A stretch of 11,128 nt of DNA, taken from contig CANMCL010000024.1 in assembly GCA_947496345.1 (NCBI GenBank), positions 1-11,128 of the forward strand, written 5' to 3'. This document shows, in pieces, positions 1 to 5,945 of this stretch (positions are counted from its first letter, which is position 1; each line of letters starts with the position of its first letter). The translations under genes and the position numbers were made by a program. The stretch is from Actinomycetota bacterium (lineage in GTDB: Bacteria; Actinomycetota; Actinomycetes; Nanopelagicales; Nanopelagicaceae). Under the pieces are notes generated by a model. It ran no database searches. It was not told where the DNA came from and saw only the letters and a program-made list of their open reading frames with translations.

Positions 1-100
1 TCTCAGGAAAGCGTGGAATCCAAGACATTAGCAAGAATGCATAGACGAAAAAAAGCGCTTGAATTAATTTATATTCGGTAGCGGGCTTAACTGTATTCAT
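1..100 (-). CDS. MFS transporter, N-terminal fragment (runs off the window)
   Basis: Reading the minus strand from the ATG at 100-98 gives 33 uninterrupted codons, beginning MNTVKPATEYKL and continuing into a hydrophobic helix (about residues 14-27, ALFFVYAFLLMSWI) followed by PRFPE. A short polar start, then a first helix ending in a S-W-x-P/S-R-x-P motif, is typical of YbjJ-like major facilitator superfamily transporters, which move small solutes across the inner membrane. The ATG directly abuts the TAA of the thioredoxin-fold gene (TAAATG on the minus strand). This implies translational coupling and makes it the third gene of the minus-strand operon. Only the first helix is visible, so the substrate cannot be inferred and even the family call rests on a short match. 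No Shine-Dalgarno sequence is seen. Confidence 0.62.
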   Translation of the reverse strand, partial: MNTVKPATEYKLIQALFFVYAFLLMSWIPRFPE

Positions 101-961
101 TTAGAAGAGCGCATTCGCTAGGGCTGCGCGAGCTTTTATAACTCGTGGATCAGCTGGGTCGACTAGGGCAAATAGCTCAAGCAGGCGATCCTTTGCGATC
201 TTCTTCTCTGCACCATCTAATAGTTGAATTAAGCGCAACAACCGCGCAAAGGCCGGTTCGATATATCCACTTACCACTTCAATATCTGCGCATTGAATTT
301 GGATTTCTAAATCATCTGGTGAAGCAACCGCATCTTGCATAATTTTTGCACCATCTAAACCATCTGTTCTTGCCAAGAGTTGTGTTTGCGCTAGACCCAA
401 GGTGGCAAAAGAATCTCCTGGTTTGCGCGCCAACAATTTCTTATATGCCGCCTCAGCCGTTGGGTAATCTCCGGCATCGAGGGCGGCGATGGCTTCCTCT
501 TCTTCAGGTTCTATTTTTTCAACTGGCGCATCACCCACACCTTGTTCGGCAGATAGCGCTAAGACTTTATCTACAACCATACGTATTTGTGCTTCAGGAT
601 AAGGCTGTTCAAAGAGTGGCACCATTTGCTCATTGATTATCGCAACGGCAAATGGAACTGCGCGTGCCTGCAGTGCTTGTGCTACCTGCGGTTGTGCATC
701 AACATCGACGCGTCCAAGAATCCAAGTTCCTTGATCGTCCAAGGCTAACTTTCCAAGTATCGCAACAATTTCTTCTGACTCAGCAGATCGCGGTGACCAA
801 CAAATTAAAATTACTGGTTTGCTCTTGGAAAGAGCTAGGAATTCTTCGGTTAAATTCTGTGGAGTTATTTCAATGCCCGGCATTGGCCCGGCTGGCTCTG
901 GTTTAGGTTTTCCTAGCGAACTCAAATCCACTGCTCGGCCAAAGTTAGGAGGCAGACTCAC
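101..961 (-). CDS. Thioredoxin-fold/TPR protein, YbbN (CnoX)-like, no active-site cysteines
   Basis: The 286-residue protein has a thioredoxin-like domain at about residues 30-137 and a TPR-type helical region from about 152 to the end, the YbbN/CnoX layout. In E. coli that family acts as a cytoplasmic holdase chaperone feeding GroEL and DnaK. The usual WCxxC site is W55-S56-P57-R58-S59, so both redox cysteines are replaced by Ser. The cis-Pro region (AVPFA, P103) is kept. It is therefore unlikely to be a dithiol oxidoreductase, and a protein-binding or chaperone role is the best inference. An acidic linker (EPEEEE, 151-156) separates the domains. The start is a GTG that overlaps the upstream TGA in a GTGA arrangement (958-961), with a G-rich stretch just upstream. 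That points to translational coupling with the DUF4032 gene. The downstream MFS gene begins immediately after its TAA. Confidence 0.85.
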   Translation of the reverse strand: MSLPPNFGRAVDLSSLGKPKPEPAGPMPGIEITPQNLTEEFLALSKSKPVILICWSPRSAESEEIVAILGKLALDDQGTWILGRVDVDAQPQVAQALQARAVPFAVAIINEQMVPLFEQPYPEAQIRMVVDKVLALSAEQGVGDAPVEKIEPEEEEAIAALDAGDYPTAEAAYKKLLARKPGDSFATLGLAQTQLLARTDGLDGAKIMQDAVASPDDLEIQIQCADIEVVSGYIEPAFARLLRLIQLLDGAEKKIAKDRLLELFALVDPADPRVIKARAALANALF

Positions 962-2190
962 TTACTTGCCCCCATTTCCACTCCTGAGTCGCGCCGAAAC
1001 GGCATAACATCATCGATATAAGACTGTGCTGCAAATGTTAGTCCAACATCATGGCCCTCACGCTCACTCAAATACCAGCGATGTTCCAAAACTTCATGGA
1101 AGAACTGTGCTTCTTCTATTCGCCCGGCCAAATGTTTAGGAATCATCTCAACTATTGGACGATATGTTTCATTAAGCCAGCGCCGAGCGGAATCTGCAAT
1201 AGGAGGTTTGGGATTTTCCTCGCGTCCACGGAAACGATCAAGAGATGCAAGCAAGCGTTTTGCTTGAAGTGCTTCAGTTTCAAGACCGGTTAATTCGCGC
1301 AAGCGGTTACGGTGATATCCAGGCGCTACAAGCTTTGGTTGGAAGTAAAGTTTTTGCGATTCGCCATCAAGTGATACTGAAACCTCATCAACTGCAAAAC
1401 CTAAATCTTGCAGCTGACGCATCGCGCGTTCGACTGCGTGACGATCTTTCGGATCTAATACTTGGCGTTCCTTTAACGCTTTCCAGATCCGGTGATAACG
1501 CTTGATAACCGCTTCGCTTGCGCGAATTGGATCCATGCCTGGATAGAGAACACCAGAAAGCGCTAGGTCTTCAAGTTCAGCGGCAACATTGAAATGCGCG
1601 ATCTCTAAATCGTGTTCTCGTTGACCGTCACTGAGCGATTTCTGAAACTCTCCAGTTTCGGCATCAACTAAGTACGCAGCAAATGCTTCGGCATCACGAC
1701 GAAAAAGCGTGTTAGAGAGTGAACAATCGCCCCACCAGAAACCAAGTAAATGCAATTGAACCAATAACAGCGCAAGCGCGTTAGCCATCATGGTGATGTC
1801 ATTAGAAGTTACATCTCTGCCGCTGAGCAATACGCGGTAAGGAAGTGAATAAGGTAGAAAGCGTGTTACGAGTGCACAGGGAAGCTCTTCATTAGCCTCA
1901 TTTGTCCGACCTTCGATCACCGCAATTGATTGCACGCTAGGGGCGCCGAGATGAGCGAGTTCGCGCAGGGCCTTATATTCTCGATTTGCGAATTCAGAGA
2001 CTGTCTCTTTTACTGCATAGACTTCTGAATCAGGATCATCGGTTGATCGCACCAAACGAACCACGTGGCGCGAAATACCGCGTTTTTCAGCAAGAGCTGG
2101 ATCTTCTGGCCACTCTTCCAAATTGATGTGCCACGGCAGACCTGTAACGGCAGCGATTTCTTCGCCTAACCCCGTAATGCGCAACGCCAT
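958..2190 (-). CDS. DUF4032 protein with lipopolysaccharide-kinase-like (protein kinase fold) domain
   Basis: This 410-residue protein matches the actinobacterial DUF4032 family from memory: an N-terminal LPWHINLEEWPED segment, then RGISRHVVR. Kinase-like residues are recognisable: K61 in YAVKE (ATP-anchoring Lys), E71 in NREYKAL (possible salt-bridge Glu), D155 and N160 in GFWWGDCSLSNTLF (catalytic loop resembling HGDxxxxN), and D176 in LVDAETG (metal-binding, in place of DFG). It could therefore be an active atypical kinase, but no substrate is known to me. The C-terminal ~200 residues are helical and charged. An open frame extends upstream to 2286, but the ATG at 2190 is chosen because MALRITGL fits family N-termini and because TATCCT lies 6 bases upstream, giving a leaderless start. 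An ATG at 2223 is the alternative. It is first in the operon with the YbbN-like and MFS genes. Confidence 0.85.
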   Translation of the reverse strand: MALRITGLGEEIAAVTGLPWHINLEEWPEDPALAEKRGISRHVVRLVRSTDDPDSEVYAVKETVSEFANREYKALRELAHLGAPSVQSIAVIEGRTNEANEELPCALVTRFLPYSLPYRVLLSGRDVTSNDITMMANALALLLVQLHLLGFWWGDCSLSNTLFRRDAEAFAAYLVDAETGEFQKSLSDGQREHDLEIAHFNVAAELEDLALSGVLYPGMDPIRASEAVIKRYHRIWKALKERQVLDPKDRHAVERAMRQLQDLGFAVDEVSVSLDGESQKLYFQPKLVAPGYHRNRLRELTGLETEALQAKRLLASLDRFRGREENPKPPIADSARRWLNETYRPIVEMIPKHLAGRIEEAQFFHEVLEHRWYLSEREGHDVGLTFAAQSYIDDVMPFRRDSGVEMGASK

Positions 2191-2196
2191 ACGAGA

Positions 2197-2202
2197 AGGA
2201 TA
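2197..2202 (-). promoter_or_regulatory. Candidate -10 element (TATCCT), DUF4032 operon
   Basis: On the minus strand TATCCT fits the actinobacterial TANNNT -10 pattern and is followed by 6 bases (TCTCGT) and then the ATG at 2190. That spacing would start the transcript at or within a base of the start codon. No -35 match and no Shine-Dalgarno sequence are visible. Confidence 0.5.
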
Positions 2203-2208
2203 TCGCTT

Positions 2209-2214
2209 TAGAAT
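2209..2214 (+). promoter_or_regulatory. Candidate -10 element (TAGAAT), AI-2E family gene
   Basis: TAGAAT is followed by 7 bases (AGGCGAC) and the ATG at 2222, consistent with a leaderless transcript. It lies only 6 bases from the opposing TATCCT, so the two divergent promoters share the same melting region. No clear -35 box is seen. Confidence 0.55.
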
Positions 2215-2221
2215 AGGCGAC

Positions 2222-3337
2222 ATGGCTATAACCGATCGCATCAAACGTAAACCTAAGGCAAAGGCAGCGCAAACGGATTTTGGCACGCAAGGCCATCCAT
2301 TAGATCGATCACATCCTTTCTATTTTGGATTTGTTGCAACGCTAGGCGCATTAGTCGCCATTGTGTTGATGAGAGCTCTTGCAAGTACAAGTCAAATATT
2401 TGTATTAATCATTGTTGCGCTCTTCTTGGCCACCGGTTTAAACCCTGCTGTAGTAGCAATTCAAAAGCGTGGAACATCAAGAACAAATGCCGTAGCCATT
2501 ATTTTCATCTCGGTCATCGTATTTGTGGCCTTCTTTATCGCCATTGTGATTCCTCCTGTAGTTTCACAAGGCACGCAGTTAATTAATAGCGCTCCAAATT
2601 TACTGAAGGAACTTGAGTCTAATTCGACAATTGCTAACGTAAATAGCCAATTTGGAATTATTGATACGCTGCAAAGCAAATTAAAGGAGATCACCTCCGA
2701 CGGCACGCTAATAATTTCGGCCTTCGGTGGGGTTATAGGCGTGGGAAAATCGGTACTTTCTGGAACCTTTACTGCACTAACAATATTGATTCTTACTCTT
2801 TACTTCATCACCTCTCTTCCACAAATGGTTGATCTAGGCGTTCGTTTCGTACCAGCTAGCCGTCGCGATCGAGTATCCCGGCTAACTAATGCAGTGATTT
2901 CACGCGTGGGATCATTCGTCGGAAGCCAGATAGTTATTGCTGCTATGGCTTCGGTCTTTGTTCTAGCACTTTCCCTCGCCTTAGGTTTGCCATCGCCAAT
3001 CGCAATCGCAATGATCGTTTTTGTTTGCGGGTTAATCCCACTAATTGGCCACTTCATTGGTTCTTCTGTTGTAACAATTATTGCTCTTACTCAATCCGTA
3101 TCTATTGGCATAATCGCCTTTATCGCATACGTTGTTTACGTTCAGGTGGAAAATTACCTAATCACTCCACGCATTATGAAGCGCACCTTAGCCGTCCCTG
3201 GCGCAGTAACAATCATTGCGGCCTTAATCGGTACTTCTCTCCTCGGCTTAGTCGGTGGTTTGCTTGCAGTACCGATTGCGGCATCAATTATTTTGATACT
3301 TGATGAAGTTGTCTTTCCTAGAGCAGATAACTCTTAA
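2222..3337 (+). CDS. AI-2E family (TqsA/PerM-like) membrane protein
   Basis: The 371-residue protein has a hydrophilic basic N-terminus (1-30), paired N-terminal helices (about 34-50 and 57-80), a helix at about 88-112, a long soluble stretch (about 115-160), and a C-terminal group of helices. The family's conserved C-terminal features are present: GLIPLIGHFIG (270-280, the usual IPxxGxxxG) and QVENYLITPRIMK (308-320), followed by VPGAVTIIAALIG and GLVGGLLAVPIA. Members are inner-membrane transporters linked variously to autoinducer-2 export, Na+/H+ exchange or other solutes, so the substrate here is unknown. The frame is open upstream to 2123, but ATG 2222 is preferred because MAITDRIKRK is a normal cytoplasmic start and TAGAAT lies 7 bases upstream. 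Its TAA overlaps the stop codon of the convergent hydrolase gene. Confidence 0.88.
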   Translation: MAITDRIKRKPKAKAAQTDFGTQGHPLDRSHPFYFGFVATLGALVAIVLMRALASTSQIFVLIIVALFLATGLNPAVVAIQKRGTSRTNAVAIIFISVIVFVAFFIAIVIPPVVSQGTQLINSAPNLLKELESNSTIANVNSQFGIIDTLQSKLKEITSDGTLIISAFGGVIGVGKSVLSGTFTALTILILTLYFITSLPQMVDLGVRFVPASRRDRVSRLTNAVISRVGSFVGSQIVIAAMASVFVLALSLALGLPSPIAIAMIVFVCGLIPLIGHFIGSSVVTIIALTQSVSIGIIAFIAYVVYVQVENYLITPRIMKRTLAVPGAVTIIAALIGTSLLGLVGGLLAVPIAASIILILDEVVFPRADNS

Positions 3338-4044
3338 ATCTCAGTTGGCAGGGGCAAGCGATCTGGCGCAAGGATCTTTGTAATCTCGCTCAACACTCGA
3401 TAAACCGATGGTTCTCCAACCCAAAGATGTTTGGCGTCATCGACTGCAATAATTTCCATTTGAGTCAAAGGTGCAAAACGAATTTTCGCCTCGGCAGGTT
3501 TTAGATAATCATCGTGTTCAGGAACCAGCGCAATCACTGGTCGACCGTCTTTAGCCCAATACTGCATATCGCTCACTTCAGATGTCCTAAGGGGTGGTGA
3601 GAGAAGTATCAAACCTTTAACTCTTGGATCTTTGGCATGGCGAAGTGCGAGATCGGTTCCGAAAGACCAACCAACCACCCAAAGATTTTCAAGCTTCAAA
3701 GTATCTAAGCAATAACTCATCATCGCTTCCACATCAAAACGCTCTGCCCCACCGTTATCAAATTCGCCAGAACTTGTTCCTGCTTCACTTGTTGTACCGC
3801 GTGTATTAAAGCGGATTACTTCAATGCCTGACATTGCAGGTAAACGATTAGCCGCTTTTTTATAGATGTGGCTATCCATCATTCCACCAGCTGTCGGAAG
3901 TGGGTGCAAGCACAAGATTGCGCCGTTATAGCCAGAAAGGGGTGCTGCTACTTCGCCAATTAAGGTTTCGCCATCTGATGTTGTGACGGTGAATGCGGTG
4001 CGATGCGCCGGCAAAATTGTGCTGGGGCGTACTGGCTGCAACAT
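3334..4044 (-). CDS. Alpha/beta hydrolase, dienelactone-hydrolase/CocE-like family
   Basis: This 236-residue cytoplasmic protein shows a full catalytic triad: nucleophile S127 in GWSFG (125-129), an acidic residue at D178 or D179 (PEHDDYLKP), and H206 (DAKHLWVG). The HPLPTAGGMMDS segment (47-58), followed by VIRFNTRGTTSEAGTS (76-91) and a GGAERFD stretch (98-104), is the pattern of the small alpha/beta hydrolases with an HPHP...GG motif and an RFNFRG strand. They hydrolyse esters or acyl groups, and no substrate can be assigned. There is no signal peptide. The ATG at 4044 has TAGACT 7 bases upstream, suggesting a leaderless transcript. The gene is monocistronic: divergent from the aldehyde dehydrogenase with 23 bases between starts, and its TAA (3334-3336) overlaps the TAA of the AI-2E gene. 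Confidence 0.85.
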   Translation of the reverse strand: MLQPVRPSTILPAHRTAFTVTTSDGETLIGEVAAPLSGYNGAILCLHPLPTAGGMMDSHIYKKAANRLPAMSGIEVIRFNTRGTTSEAGTSSGEFDNGGAERFDVEAMMSYCLDTLKLENLWVVGWSFGTDLALRHAKDPRVKGLILLSPPLRTSEVSDMQYWAKDGRPVIALVPEHDDYLKPAEAKIRFAPLTQMEIIAVDDAKHLWVGEPSVYRVLSEITKILAPDRLPLPTEI

Positions 4045-4051
4045 AAAGGAG

Positions 4052-4057
4052 AGTCTA
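4052..4057 (-). promoter_or_regulatory. Candidate -10 element (TAGACT), hydrolase gene
   Basis: Minus-strand TAGACT is followed by 7 bases (CTCCTTT) and the ATG at 4044, the leaderless spacing. It overlaps the opposing plus-strand hexamer by two bases, so the two promoters cannot be melted independently. Confidence 0.6.
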
Positions 4058-4061
4058 GTCT
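4056..4061 (+). promoter_or_regulatory. Candidate -10 element (TAGTCT), aldehyde dehydrogenase gene
   Basis: TAGTCT is followed by 6 bases (TTACTC) and the ATG at 4068. An AAAGGAGA stretch at 4045-4052 resembles a ribosome binding site but sits 15 bases before the ATG and upstream of the -10, so a leaderless start fits better. Confidence 0.55.
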
Positions 4062-4067
4062 TTACTC

Positions 4068-5549
4068 ATGACTACTTTATCCAGCGCAACATTTGCATCG
4101 CACTACCCTGTTACCGGAGAAGTTATTGCTGAATACCCAATAGCTGACCGTGAACAAGTACACGCAGCGGTTGCCCGCGCCCGTGCTGCATCTCTTGCTT
4201 GGCAGAACCTTGGATTTAAAGGACGTCGCAAAGTCTTGTTGCAGTGGAGTAATTTATTGATATCTAAGTTAGATGAAATTACCGAGATCGTTTCACGCGA
4301 GACTGGAAAGCCAGTCAGCGATGCCAAGTTAGAAGCTTCTCTGGCTGTAGGACATCTAGGTTGGGCTGCCCGTCATGCCGAAGATATAATGCGAACTTCG
4401 CATCGTTCTCCTGGTGCTTTAATGGCAAATATGTCTGCAACAGTAGAGCGCTCCCCTGTTGGCGTCGTAGGAGTTATTGGACCTTGGAATTATCCAATCT
4501 TTACTCCAATGGGTTCTATTTCCTATGCACTTGCCGCTGGAAATACCGTTGTCTTTAAACCAAGTGAGTACACACCCGGAGTTGGAACAGTTCTAGCAAC
4601 AACTTTTGCTGAAGTTGCACCTTTTGCAGATATTTTCACTTGCATCACAGGTCTTGGAGCAACAGGTAAAGACCTTTGTGAAAGCGGTGTAGATAAATTG
4701 GCATTCACTGGATCAACCCGCACCGCAAAGTTGGTTGCAGCATCTTGCGCAACCACGATGACGCCGGTTGTTCTGGAGTGTGGTGGTAAAGATCCAGTCA
4801 TCGTTGCTGAAGATGCCGATATCAAACGCGCAGCCGATGCCACGATTTGGTCAGCGATGTCTAACGCTGGGCAAACTTGTATCGGAGCCGAACGTGTTTA
4901 TGTACACGAGAGCGTTGCAGATAAATTCATCGAAGAGGCGTTAAAGGTTGCACGCACGATTCATCCAGGTGCTCCAGGGGTTGGTAATTACGGTCCGGCG
5001 ACAATGCCCTCACAAATAAAAGTGATTCAGGGCCATATAGATGATGCACTCGCCAAGGGTGCAAAGGCGGCGCTCGGTGGATCTGATTCCGTTAAAGCTC
5101 CATTTGTTGAACCAGTGATTTTGCTTGATGTGCCTGAAAATTCCATTGCGATGCTTGAAGAAACATTTGGCCCAACAATTGCAATTAATCGCGTTAAATC
5201 AATGGAAGAAGCGATTGCGTTATCAAATGCTTCACGTTATGGACTTGGTTCATCTATCTGGTCAAAGCGCCAAGGTAAGAAAATAGCGCGCCAACTCCAC
5301 TGCGGAATGGTCGCGATTAATTCAACGATTTCATTTGCTGCAATTGCATCCGTACCATTTGGTGGAGTGAAAGACAGCGGTTATGGCCGTATTCACGGTC
5401 CAGAAGGAATTCTCGAATTTACCTATCCGCGCACCGTGGTTCGTGCAAGATTCCAGTTGCCTATCGCCTTCACCAGTTTTAAGCGCACGAAAGGCAACGA
5501 TAAATTAATTGTTACTTTGACGAGATTACTAAACGGCCGACTAGGCTAA
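4068..5549 (+). CDS. NAD(P)-dependent aldehyde dehydrogenase
   Basis: The 493-residue protein is full length for the aldehyde dehydrogenase superfamily, which oxidises aldehydes to carboxylates with NAD(P)+. All key residues are visible: N141 in GPWNYP (oxyanion), K164 in VVFKPSE (cofactor), FTGSTRTA from 213 (cofactor loop), E237 in LECGGKDP (general base), and the nucleophile C271 in NAGQTCIGAERVYV. The EETFGPT and PFGGVKDSGYGRIHGPEGILEF motifs follow. After the catalytic core, a basic and hydrophobic tail (about 454-493) may contact the membrane, as in class 3 or fatty aldehyde dehydrogenases. The substrate is not determined by sequence. It is a single-gene unit divergent from the hydrolase. 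A joint role of hydrolase and dehydrogenase in ester or aldehyde breakdown is possible but only an inference from position. Its last codons carry an arm of the downstream inverted repeat. Confidence 0.92.
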   Translation: MTTLSSATFASHYPVTGEVIAEYPIADREQVHAAVARARAASLAWQNLGFKGRRKVLLQWSNLLISKLDEITEIVSRETGKPVSDAKLEASLAVGHLGWAARHAEDIMRTSHRSPGALMANMSATVERSPVGVVGVIGPWNYPIFTPMGSISYALAAGNTVVFKPSEYTPGVGTVLATTFAEVAPFADIFTCITGLGATGKDLCESGVDKLAFTGSTRTAKLVAASCATTMTPVVLECGGKDPVIVAEDADIKRAADATIWSAMSNAGQTCIGAERVYVHESVADKFIEEALKVARTIHPGAPGVGNYGPATMPSQIKVIQGHIDDALAKGAKAALGGSDSVKAPFVEPVILLDVPENSIAMLEETFGPTIAINRVKSMEEAIALSNASRYGLGSSIWSKRQGKKIARQLHCGMVAINSTISFAAIASVPFGGVKDSGYGRIHGPEGILEFTYPRTVVRARFQLPIAFTSFKRTKGNDKLIVTLTRLLNGRLG

Positions 5550-5577
5550 ATAGTCGGCGCAGAAATATTGCCGACTA
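5536..5577. terminator. Triple-arm inverted repeat between convergent genes; likely terminator
   Basis: Three copies of one 8-base word alternate in orientation: GCCGACTA (5536-5543, inside the end of the aldehyde dehydrogenase gene), TAGTCGGC (5551-5558) and GCCGACTA (5570-5577). The middle arm can pair perfectly with either flank, giving two exclusive hairpins with 7-base and 11-base loops. The first loop contains the stop codon. Two bases after the right arm the sequence continues TTAACTTTTAAAAG, so the U-run for a plus-strand terminator is short. In the minus direction only TTT follows. It probably serves as a weak or bidirectional terminator for the two convergent genes. Confidence 0.5.
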
Positions 5578-5583
5578 GGTTAA

Positions 5584-5593
5584 CTTTTAAAAG
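5584..5593. repeat. 10-bp perfect palindrome CTTTTAAAAG
   Basis: CTTTTAAAAG lies just past the inverted-repeat hairpin and contains the TAA stop (5587-5589) of the minus-strand CxxC/HxH gene. Its T-run may serve as the terminator tail of the preceding hairpin. It could equally be chance in an AT-rich gap. Confidence 0.3.
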
Positions 5594-5898
5594 CGCGGCG
5601 CATTTCGAGTGCGCTCGGTTCTTGGTTTGCGTTCATTGCGCTTTGCCCAACATGCATTGTGCCAGTGTCGTCGGTTATCTTCATCGTCGATCAACCATGC
5701 AACTGTGTGTGGTGTTGCCATTGGAATTACTTGATCACACCCCGGACAGCGATATGGTTTATTTGAACTAGAACCTGTGATCTTGCGAACAATAAAATCA
5801 CCATCTGCATGTTCTTCAATTGTTTGATTCGATGTAGAGATATCGCGATCCTCAGTTTTTGGCCGACGACCCTTTGGAAAATTGCGGCGTGGGCTCAT
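5587..5898 (-). CDS. Small conserved actinobacterial protein with CxxC and HxH motifs (putative zinc ribbon)
   Basis: The 103-residue protein has a basic N-terminus (MSPRRNFPKGRRPK), a variable acidic middle (15-35), and a conserved-looking core: YRCPGCDQVIPMATPHTVAW (49-68) and RRHWHNACW (76-84), ending in an Arg/Lys-rich tail. C51, C54, H64, H78, H80 and C83 are candidate metal ligands and suggest one zinc site. Similar short proteins in Streptomyces and relatives are, as I recall, often labelled ATP/GTP-binding, but I see no P-loop and would not use that name. Basic ends plus a zinc site fit nucleic-acid or ribosome binding, as inference only. The frame is open to a TTG at 5928, but the ATG at 5898 gives the expected MSPRR start. 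The promoter is unclear: no TANNNT hexamer sits at leaderless spacing. The gene is monocistronic. Confidence 0.7.
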   Translation of the reverse strand: MSPRRNFPKGRRPKTEDRDISTSNQTIEEHADGDFIVRKITGSSSNKPYRCPGCDQVIPMATPHTVAWLIDDEDNRRHWHNACWAKRNERKPRTERTRNAPRF

Positions 5899-5930
5899 AA
5901 AGGTATTTTCTCGCACTTTTGGTAACAATG

Positions 5931-5944
5931 TGGCATGGTTGCCA
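5931..5944. promoter_or_regulatory. Inverted repeat TGGCA-TGGT-TGCCA before the ABC ATPase start
   Basis: Two 5-base arms (5931-5935 and 5940-5944) with a 4-base spacer end one base before the ATG at 5946. This could be an operator or a small hairpin occluding the start. It lies in the 47-base gap between two divergent genes whose promoters are not otherwise obvious. The short arms mean that chance is possible. Confidence 0.3.
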
Positions 5945-5945
5945 T

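Noticed and set aside
2123..2221. Upstream 33-codon extension of the AI-2E gene
   Set aside because: It overlaps the start of the DUF4032 gene on the other strand, does not look like a family N-terminus, and the -10-like TAGAAT lies within it, 7 bases before the better ATG.
2191..2286. Upstream extension of the DUF4032 gene, including ATG 2223
   Set aside because: The extra residues read as antisense of the AI-2E N-terminus. ATG 2190 matches family starts and has TATCCT at leaderless spacing. The 2223 start lacks a TANNNT at 6-7 bases.
4045..4052. AAAGGAGA as ribosome binding site for the aldehyde dehydrogenase
   Set aside because: It ends 15 bases before the ATG and lies upstream of the candidate -10, so it would not be in the mRNA.
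4523..4843. 106-codon minus-strand frame within the aldehyde dehydrogenase gene
   Set aside because: The sense strand encodes an intact catalytic core here, and the antisense frame has no recognisable features.
5568..5771. 67-codon plus-strand frame opposite the small CxxC/HxH gene
   Set aside because: It starts in the hairpin region with no start signal and is antisense to conserved Cys/His motifs. The minus-strand reading is better supported.
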